From: Siphonodentalium dalli
Lineage: Eukaryota > Mollusca > Scaphopoda > Gadilida > Siphonodentaliidae
Assembly (NCBI GenBank): GCA_032622095.1
Contig: CP136063.1
Location: 208,987,934-209,051,933 of the forward strand
DNA length: 64,000 nucleotides
Direction: 5' to 3'
This document shows, piece after piece, positions 56,580 through 64,000 of the stretch; within the stretch, counting starts at the first letter, position 1, and every line of letters begins with the position of its first letter. The notes under the pieces were generated by a model. That model was given only the letters and a program-made list of their open reading frames with translations, was not told where the DNA came from and did not search any database. Position numbers and translations under genes: made by a program.

Positions 56580-57600
56580 CGTGATCAGAGCGTGTTCAAA
56601 CGCGATCAGAGCGTGTTCAGATTCGAGAATATATTTTGGACTATAGGGAGGTGATAATTTATTACGTAACGCACACCGCGAGCTCCGCCACCGCGGCGTG
56701 CCAAGCCCCGGCCGCCAGCGATGCCTCCGTGTTCAGCCATGTTCCTCCGTGTTCCCCCGTGTTCATCCGTGTTCATGTCGCGGCCACCTGTGTTATGGCC
56801 GTGGTCACCCGTGGTCATAGCGTCGATGTTCCGTATTCAAACGTGATCAAGGTTTGTTTAAAACTAAACGGACATTGATACCAGAACCATTCTTAATTGA
56901 AACTAAATTGAACATTTATCAAAGGTCCCGTCAAGATATTTTCGATCAGAAGATGTAAATCTATAAAATTCAATAAATATATATAGTCATATGTTCCTGT
57001 CAAAATATTCGAGTTATTTAGTATTAAGTTAGCACCCTGCTTGAAATAATGCATGTGTATCGGTACAATTCCGACTCCCATATATAATTTAGTTTTCTGA
57101 GTAATCGCGCTATATTGGTATCTTTACTTTTTCTGGGCCAATTTTCACAATCGACGGGTTGAATTTCGATGAAATTTCCGTTAAATAAAATGGTGCTGCT
57201 CATTTGCTAATTTGAGCAGAAATTTCGAGAATATATTTTGGACTAGGGAGGTGATAACTAATTACGTAACTCACACCGCGAGCTCCGCCACCGCGGCGTG
57301 CCAAGCGATGGCCGCTAGCGATGGCTCCGTGTTCAGCCATGTTCCTCCGTGTTCATGTCGCGGTCACCTGTGTTATGGCCGTGGTCACCAGTGGTCATAG
57401 CGTGGATGTTCCGTGTTCAAACGTGATCATTTGGCCGTGGTCACCCGTTCGTCGTACGGTGATCATAGCGTGGACGTTCCGTGTTCAAACGTGATCAGAG
57501 CGTGTTCATAATCGGAACACGATTGAACACGTTTACCCAGACCGTGTTCTTAGCGAGTTCAGATTTTGAACACGGAAAAACCACGGAAAAATCGCGCGTG
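56580..57600. repeat. Right subterminal region: direct repeat plus CGTGTTCA/CGTGGTCA arrays
   Basis: GAATATATTTTGGACTA, then GGGAGGTGATAA and CACCGCGAGCTCCGCCACCG occur at about 56627 and 57228. Each is followed by runs of CCGTGTTC and CCGTGGTCA words. A block ACGGAAAAATCGCGCGTGG occurs at about 49212 and 57582 in the same orientation. Confidence 0.82.
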
Positions 57601-57642
57601 GTCTTCCGTGGACATGTAAAAAACCACGGGCCTTATACTGTA

Positions 57643-59068
57643 TGTGTTGATTATGTATATATGGAGTGACTGCAATGTCATGGGTCGGATGTACATGTGT
57701 TGTCTGTATGATCTTGGATGGGGTGTGTGGATAAATAGGGAGTTATTTTATGGTTACCGGTAATGTGTATAGGTATACATGGAATGACTGTACGCCGTAC
57801 GGGCATGATTGAAGTGTATATGCACACATGGAGTAAGCTGGGTGGACATTATCGAGCGTGTGGGTATATAGGGAGTGTCCTTGTGGTATATATTTATATA
57901 TCTCGTGGATGTATTATCATTGGTGGGTGTATAGGGATTAGCTGCATGATCATGGATGGCGCGTATGATTATACAGTGAGTTGCTGAATTGTCATGTGTG
58001 AGGTGTATATGCAAGTATGGAAGGTATGAGTGGTCGTGTGTACAGGTTTTTTGTATATCTGGAAGGGCTGAATGGACGTTGGTGAGGTGTATACCTGGAG
58101 TGACTCTATGGTCTAGGGTGGGCTGCATATGTATATATCGAGTGGTTATATGACTATGTGTGTCGAATAGGTATACACGTAGTGACTGTATGGTCAATGG
58201 TGATATGAGTACATGTAGGTATACAAGAAGTGACTGTGTGATCATAAATGTAATGAATATCTATACAGGGAGTGACTAAATGGTCATGTGTCAGGTGTAT
58301 GAGTATACCTGGTGTTCCTGCTTGGTGACTCGTGGCGGTATGGTCATGTGTATGTTATACGGGTATACACACCGCGTGTTGCTATATGGTCATGGGCGAG
58401 GGGTATGTGTATATAGCGAGTGGCTATATGGCCATGGGTGATGTGCATATGCATACATGGAGTGACTTTTCTGACATAGCTATGGTGTATTAGTATATCT
58501 TGTGTCGCTATTCGGCTATGGTGCGACACATAGGGATACATGGAGTGACATGGCCAATGGTGAGGTGAATATGTATACAAGGATTGACCATGATCATGTA
58601 TGAATGTTTTGAATAGGTACACATGGGGTGACTATATGGACATATGTCAGATGAAGGAGTATACCAGGCGGCATGGGTGAGGGTATGTATATGAAGCGAG
58701 TGACTATATGGCCATTGGTGAGGTGCACATGTATACCTGGAGTGACTCTTTGGTCATTGTTGTGGTGTTGATGTATATATTGAATGTCTATTTGACCATC
58801 TGTGTGGAGAATAGGTATACAGGGGATTACCGTATGGCCAATCGTGAGGTGAATGCATGGGTATACACGGAGTGACTATATGGTTATGGGTCATGTTTAG
58901 GAGTATACCCGGTGGGCCTCCATTGTGACTCATGGTTGTATGGTCATTCGTGGTAATGGGTCAGGTGTACGTATACACATTGGGTCACTATATTTTTGTG
59001 TCTGTGGTGTTTATGTATACTAGTATATGCAATGACTGTGTGATAATGGGTGGCTAACGCTTTCCACG
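57643..59068 (+). repeat. Minisatellite, right part
   Basis: About 60-65-bp units such as TATACATGGAGTGACTATAT and GGTCATGGGTGAGGTGTATA, diverged. Their period creates repeated His/Thr- and Tyr-rich frames on the minus strand. Confidence 0.88.
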
Positions 59069-59540
59069 TTTAACGTTTCTCCCATGTACATAAACACCAT
59101 CAAGATGGAGAACTCTCTGACATGACCTCTCTATTGATTAACATATCCTTGAGTTATTGTGGAAAGCGATAGCCACCCAAGGTACACATGTACAACCCAC
59201 CCATGACCTCAGTCACTCCATATGTACATAAACACCACACAAATGACAATATAGTCACCAACTTTATACACGTACACCTGACCATACAACCATACTTGGT
59301 TATACCCGTACATACCACAAATGACGATTCACCATGCATGAACACCAGGTGTACTCCTACACCTGGCACATGACCATATAGTCACTTTATGTATACATAT
59401 GCACCACATTCACGATCATACATTCACTCAGTGCATACATATTCATCTCACTATGGACCATACAGCCACTACATGTATACCTTCGCCATACCCATGATCA
59501 TAGGGTCAATCCAGGTATACATATACACCTCACCAATGGT
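59048..59540 (-). repeat. Inverted minisatellite segment and its hairpin arms
   Basis: GGGTGGCTAACGCTTTCCAC (59048-59067) faces GTGGAAAGCGATAGCCACCC (59159-59178). From there to 59540 the minisatellite units read on the opposite strand (CACCATATAGTCACT-type words). Confidence 0.75.
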
Positions 59541-60340
59541 GAGCAGTTCCAAACAATATGAACTGATCTAGAAGATATTTGTGAAAAAACGTCATATTTT
59601 CAACTTCGGCGGCCATTTTGGCGGCCATATTGGAGGGTGAGTTTCAATTTTGTGCCAAAAAAGTGTCATTATGTCTTAGCTTCACGAAAATATATACATT
59701 TGTATACATTTTACTACATTTTCCCGCTATAATTTGCATAAAACTGACTTAGGGTCTGATCTGAAAAATGGCGGCCAGGATGGACGCCATCTTGTCTGAA
59801 GTCTACACGGCCACTTTTTATTCTTATTAACATTGCTTAAAAGTTGAAGGACCATAATAAGGAACAAAATGAGTGGAGTGAAGTTAAGTCCCATGGGGCG
59901 GGTGCAAGGGTACCCCTGTTGGCTCCAGGACTATAAGAGAATTCTTATGAGAATAGTCGATAAATATACAAAACAGCAATGTCTTACCGTAAGTACCTGA
60001 TTAATATGATGTTAATGTTTCAGAATTATTACTGTGATGATAGTATCATGATGCAACGTGGCTTTGAACGTTCCGCGATGAGTATATAAGTTTGAGTATG
60101 TTCAAGGCCAGTTACGTGATTTCATATGACGTTGTACGGTGCCGTATCAACAACCCTCCAGCGAAGAAAACCCGAAGATTTTAAAAGCCTTTTATTGAAC
60201 CCTATGTTCATCCAATCGGGCGACAGGCAGTCTATTCGTGATCGGCACCTTCGAATTATGGTAAAAAAGTTGGTTTGACACTTTTCCGCGGAAATGCTTC
60301 TAGAAATGTGTTTTCTGAGAATTACGACTAGACTAATAGT
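59541..60340. other. Unassigned; right outer inverted arm
   Basis: 59541-59601 is the complement of 47868-47940. GGCGGCCATTTTGGCGGCCA follows at about 59607. No gene. Confidence 0.45.
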
Positions 60341-60845
60341 GTGTCTGACATTTGCAGAATGAGGTGCCCAGAGGGTGAATTTAGTGATGCTATCCCACAC
60401 GATGGGCTAGCATGACCAAATTCACCCCCTGGGAACCTCATTTTGCTTAGGCCTCAACTTCTGGGAAGTATATAGTCTAAAATTAACATAGATTTTAGTT
60501 ACTTTTTCCCTTCTGTTCAGTTTCTATATCCCCTAATTTGCAGAATATAAAATGTATAATCGAGGTGACTAATGGGTGAACATCGCAAACTTCAACTGGG
60601 GAACTTCAATCTGATCCTAGGTCTCCCATATATAGCAGTTGAGGACTAAGCAGAATGAGTGTACATCACAATATTCACCATTTGGGAACCTCAATCTGTG
60701 TATGATAATAAAGAAACTTTCCAGAGAAGATGAGGTTCCCAGAGGGTGAATTTGGTGACGCTATCCTGCTGTGCGGGATAGCATCACTAAATTCACCCTC
60801 TAGGGACCTCATTCTGCAAATGTCAGACACACTATTTCCAGCCTT
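60341..60845. mobile_element. MITE family B, complete copy
   Basis: AATAGTGTGTCTGACATTTG starts it and the complement ends it. Palindromes lie inside both ends. The interior is the same AAAAAGTAACTAAA-type sequence in inverse orientation, compared with 19860. Confidence 0.8.
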
Positions 60846-60927
60846 GATTGGTATGATACCCTTGAGCATGGATATATGAGGAGATTTAGAAACTGAAAAG
60901 GGAAAAAGTAACTAAAAACAATGTTAA
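60846..60927. repeat. MITE family B, left piece split by the Harbinger-like element
   Basis: It matches family B interior up to AACAATGTTAA. The rest resumes at 63092. Confidence 0.75.
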
Positions 60928-63091
60928 GGCCTAAAAAAATAATACCTGTGTTTCCACTAACCCGACCGACCGTTAAAAAAGTCGCCGACTGAGACCATTT
61001 TATTGCAAATTAAAAAAAAAAAAAAAAAAGTACACTGTTTCTGCTAACCCGACCGACCGCCGAAAAAGTCGCCGACTGCCCCCATTTTATTGGGTTTTCA
61101 AGTTAATTTAAATTGATATCACGTGGTGCGTTGAGTGGGTACCTTGCCGCAGAAATGCGATGTTTACTGCGTCTACAGACGGACAGGAGACGGTGTCATG
61201 TGGTCGGCCGATCGCGAGATCTCGTTGCACGAAAAAGCACGAGATTGACCGATTGTCGGACGGCCCAATTATAATAAGTAATTATTAGAGCACAATCCCA
61301 TTGTTGCAATCGTTCCCTGATTTTTGGTAAAGCACACCATGCAATTCCCAAGGCGGGCGAAGGAATAGTTCAATTATCCCATTGTTAGACACCCGCAACT
61401 CATAACAAACAAATCGCACGGGCGCTTCAAAGTGGGAAGTCCGTTTTGTTTCGGACATATCTATCACATTCAGTTCATGTTAATTACGTGTTTGGGCGTG
61501 GCTAACCGGCTATTGTGTCCAATCGCGGCCAACGCACGGCACATTTCCAGTTTATTGCATTATGTGGGATCAATTGTGCTCTAAGTCGGTCAGAGCACGC
61601 TAATTGTTCTTTACCAGAATAAATCTCGTCTCCGACTCTATTGATTCTGGTAAAGAACAATTCTTGTGCTCTAACCATTACTTATCACCCAACCACAATC
61701 GGCCAATCGGGCCCGATCATTCGTTTACGTTAGCTGTCAATGGGCATTCGAAACACCTCTGCTATATTTTCGTAGCGTCGCGGGCGAATGCCGTAATCGG
61801 AAATCGTTCCTCGAGAAAATCGCGAATCCCAATCCCCACCGTGCAGGCAATCTCGAGATAATGATTGCATGTAGGCCTAGCTACAATCGGATTACGGAAC
61901 TGTTATTGTTACAAATACATTCCGTTTGATCACTGAACAGTGGTCATCGGCACATGAGACCAGTGGTCACCCATGAGCATCGACTTGTAAAAACAATATG
62001 ACGCCTACTCAGACGGGAGACCCTCCGTGGTCTTCGTGTTGTGAAAACAACCTGTCAGTACTCATAAGTGAACACATTTTAGCATGTTAATACAATGGAA
62101 AGTTATGATATTACATTTATTAGCTGGTTGTATAATTCTATTCGGGGTACGAAACAACCATAGTAGCCTATATTTATGGGACGAATCAATCAAAGTAAAT
62201 TTCTAAGTTGGGACGAATCAAAGTCGTTTCGTACCCGGGACGAATCGACGAGATCCCTATTCAATTTCCTTGATAAAGGGAAGATAATTGAAGAAGTTAA
62301 AGAGGTTTTGGGTTGTTTCAACTACGATGTCTGTTTGGTCACTCAATTGAATTGATCATATTAGATCACAACATGGAGGAAGAACGGGAATAGTGAAGAC
62401 ATTGTGCAGCTGATCTCAATCTTCAAACTTTGTCGACTTACATAGTTTTTATAAACCCCACTGTAAAACAGTTTTTAGTATGTCGTGGTGTGATTGCAAT
62501 TTGAATCCATGTTGCTTTCGTGCAGTATTAACTATTAAGTTACGAAAGCACGCATTGCCACACAACGCCACTTTTACGTTGTCACTTCCTTGTGTGCATT
62601 CAGACTTGATACAGAGTGACTGCACACGTGCTTTTGTCGGAAGATCAGAGAAAACTTCAAAGGGTCGGAATTGATTGAAGGTCGCCGACACTTCCAGACA
62701 GTTCGAGAATTGCTACTAAGTATATGATACTACCGCGTGTACCAATAATGCTTGCATTGCACTCTACTATCGGTGACACATGATTTAGTATTAGTTTTGC
62801 ATCATTTAACCTATTTAATTTCTTCTCAAATCCAATTTGGCATCAACACATGCCATGGGAGCCATGCAAAAATTACAAAAAAAACTGACTGCCTCTACTG
62901 ATGCAAACTCAAATTGAACAAATGAGTAATGTTGCTTGATCATGAATCGCAGACAAATATTATCCCAAAAAGTTGCCCCGCCAAAATATGTTAAAACAAA
63001 AAACAAAACAAAAAACAAAAGTTTACCTACCTACCGACCCAACATTTTTGGGACCCCGCTAGTGGAAACACAGGTATTATTTTTTTAGGCC
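60928..63091. mobile_element. Harbinger-like element, 2,164 bp, TAA target duplication
   Basis: The termini GGCCTAAAAAAATAATACC and its complement extend over about 34 bp through CTGTGTTTCCACTA. TAA lies on both sides (60925-60927 and 63092-63094). The empty site AACAATGTTAATTTG is seen in the family B copy near 20130. A 3-bp TAA duplication fits PIF/Harbinger. No transposase or Myb-like frame is recognised inside. Inverted pieces around 61283-61300 and 61655-61675 (AGAGCACAA and TTGTGCTCT) hint at a further nested MITE. Confidence 0.8.
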
Positions 63092-63246
63092 TAATTTGAG
63101 ATTATAGATACTTTCTAGAAGATGAGGCCTAAGTAGAATGAGGTCTCCAGAGGGTGGATATTATGATGCTTTGTGGGGTAACATCAGTAAATTCACCCTC
63201 TGGAGACCTCACTCTGCAAATGTCAGACACACTATTTCCAGGCTTG
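63092..63246. repeat. MITE family B, right piece
   Basis: It continues family B after the insertion: TAATTTGAGATTATAGATAC, a palindrome, then CAGACACACTATTTCCAGGC and TTG. Confidence 0.8.
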
Positions 63247-63249
63247 CTA

Positions 63250-63331
63250 CAGTAATGCCCTAAATAATCGACTCCTTAACCACAGCAGAATTCTGCTGTG
63301 GTTAAGGAGTCGATTATTTAGGGCATTACTG
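63250..63331. mobile_element. MITE family A reduced to an 82-bp perfect palindrome
   Basis: Two 41-bp arms (CAGTAATGCCCTAAATAATC through CCACAGCAGAA) meet without any loop at GCAGAA|TTCTGC. TA flanks both sides (63248-63249 and 63332-63333). Confidence 0.93.
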
Positions 63332-63349
63332 TACCTGCTACTCATTATT

Positions 63350-63440
63350 TAACACTTTCATGATGGGAGCTGTGCGGGTGCAGCATTAAAGACCCTGTGC
63401 CAATGCATCTCTTATATATGCCTCACATTTATATAAGAGC
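63350..63440. repeat. Left-end fragment of the TTAA MITE
   Basis: CACTTTCATGATGGGAGCTG and CCTGTGCCAATGCATCTC match 7224-7290. Confidence 0.7.
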
Positions 63441-63447
63441 ATGTATT

Positions 63448-63670
63448 AGGCTAACATTTTTTTTTAATAAATTTTTCTTATATTTTATCATTTTTTCTTA
63501 CATTCTTTAACAATTTTTATCATTGTTTTTCATTTTTTTTTTTACATTTGATAACAATTTTTATAATTTTTTCTTACATTCTTTAATAAATTTCATTATT
63601 TTATATCATTATTTCTTACATTCTTTAACAATTGTTTATCATTTATTTTATTCGTTCTTACATTCCTTAT
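63448..63670. repeat. T-rich degenerate repeat
   Basis: TTTTTTCTTACATTCTTTAA-type words recur about every 40-60 bp. Confidence 0.8.
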
Positions 63671-63683
63671 ATATGTATAGAGG

Positions 63684-63828
63684 ATCTACAATGAGTCCCC
63701 AGTTTATAGTGGAATTTACAAAACGAGTCCAATAAATGAGGTCTGGACCAAGATTTTGGCGAGGTCCAGACCTAATTTATTGGACTCGTTTTGTAAATTC
63801 CGCTATAAACTGGGGACTCATTGTAGAT
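63684..63828. repeat. 145-bp fold-back element
   Basis: Arms starting ATCTACAATGAGTCCCCAGT and running to GGTCTGGACC are inverted around a loop of about 16 bp. No clear target duplication. Probably a MITE. Confidence 0.82.
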
Positions 63829-63840
63829 TCTATTTATTAC

Positions 63841-63974
63841 ATTATCCAAAACCTCGACAAAACAAACTTAAATCAACAAATCAGATGCAAATCTAACATT
63901 GGCTTCTATAAGGCATGCGATGACGTTTCACGTAACTATGAGTTGTTTGCCTGCATAAAGATTCAGTCCCAGGT
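63841..63974 (+). other. Possible partial exon at the window edge
   Basis: A plus frame reads KTNLNQQIRCKSNIGFYKAC, then DDVSRNYELFACIKIQSQ, followed by CAG-GTAAATAAG, which could be a donor. No acceptor is convincing, and the frame enters from the fold-back repeat. It may be chance. Confidence 0.2.
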
Positions 63975-64000
63975 AAATAAGTAAATAAAGACTCTTTGGT

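Larger units (their letters stand above)
49161..57640. mobile_element. Giant TIR element, 8,480 bp, TA-flanked, made of tandem repeats
   Basis: The termini are CAGTACAAGGCCCGTGG and, on the complement, CAGTATAAGGCCCGTGG, followed by six T in both. TA lies on each side (49159-49160 and 57641-57642), and the flanks are the same minisatellite, so the ends are well fixed. Inside are subterminal arrays of CGTGGTCA/CGTGTTCA words, two 520-bp direct repeats, R2 with a G run, a 725-bp tandem repeat, five 220-230-bp tandem units and two terminal direct repeats. No transposase apart from that of a nested hAT element. The CAGT ends and TA duplication fit Tc1/mariner-type mobilisation, but size and subterminal arrays do not. 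Confidence 0.8.

Noticed and set aside
57754-58622. His/Thr/Tyr-rich minus frames (163 and 92 codons)
   Set aside because: They arise from minisatellite periodicity; peptides repeat with the unit.
62449-62691. 80-codon minus frame with several Cys inside the Harbinger-like element
   Set aside because: No THAP, Myb or DDE pattern; the opposite strand is open over the same interval.
63736-63984. 82-codon plus frame treated as a full gene
   Set aside because: The first third is the fold-back repeat. Only the distal part could be an exon, reported at low confidence.

Overview
This is an AT-rich piece of an animal nuclear genome. The evidence is spliced exons with GT-AG borders and consistent phases, LINE retrotransposons, hAT-, mariner-, piggyBac- and Harbinger-type DNA transposons with target-site duplications, MITEs and satellite DNA. 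Nothing looks bacterial: no operons of intact genes, no Shine-Dalgarno pattern, no rRNA and no CRISPR. CR1-type LINEs, ephrin-receptor-like cysteine-rich exons and a Polinton-like remnant suggest a marine invertebrate. I cannot name the species.

Host gene. Five exons on the minus strand form one chain: 46932-46686, 19802-19715, 13552-13459, 12479-12318 and 581-420. Each has AG/GT splice sites, and the phases join as 2-2, 0-0, 1-1 and 1-1. They encode an extracellular-type protein ending in two cysteine-rich modules, each carried by a 162-nt symmetric exon. The chain continues past both edges. Nearly everything else in the window therefore lies in introns (about 26.9, 6.2, 1.0 and 11.7 kb).

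Intron of 0.6-12.3 kb. It holds a CR1-like LINE tail with a 103-bp fold-back MITE in it, then a virus-like remnant of Polinton/Maverick type (about 2.16-5.79 kb). The remnant has three genes on the minus strand and three or four on the plus strand, diverging from an AT-rich intergenic region, plus an integrase scrap. A palindromic motif, ATTACTTTGTAAT, recurs six times at its gene boundaries. Then come two decayed hAT elements (5893-6965 and 9422-10611), a TTAA-flanked MITE, a segmental duplication and a MITE of a second family.

Introns of 12.3-19.7 kb. Two copies of one TA-flanked MITE family sit about 10 and 20 bp downstream of two successive splice donors. A decayed minus-strand CR1-like LINE (13.6-15.9 kb) follows.

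Intron of 19.8-46.7 kb. A 160-165-bp satellite (23.8-25.4 and 35.5-38.7 kb) is split by a nearly intact 10-kb LINE with an 8-bp target duplication. Its ORF1 and ORF2 are separated by 5.3 kb of degenerate repeats. A hAT-type non-autonomous element (39621-40826) and a repeated GC-richer block follow.

Upstream part, 47-64 kb. A minisatellite (48.9-59.5 kb) is split by an 8.48-kb TIR element flanked by TA, built almost wholly of tandem repeats and itself hit by a hAT element. The last 4 kb holds MITEs, a 2.16-kb Harbinger-like element flanked by TAA, and two striking palindromes.

Most notable: the Polinton-like remnant with its repeated palindrome, the giant TIR element without a recognisable transposase of its own, the LINE with a huge inter-ORF spacer, and the MITEs beside splice donors.
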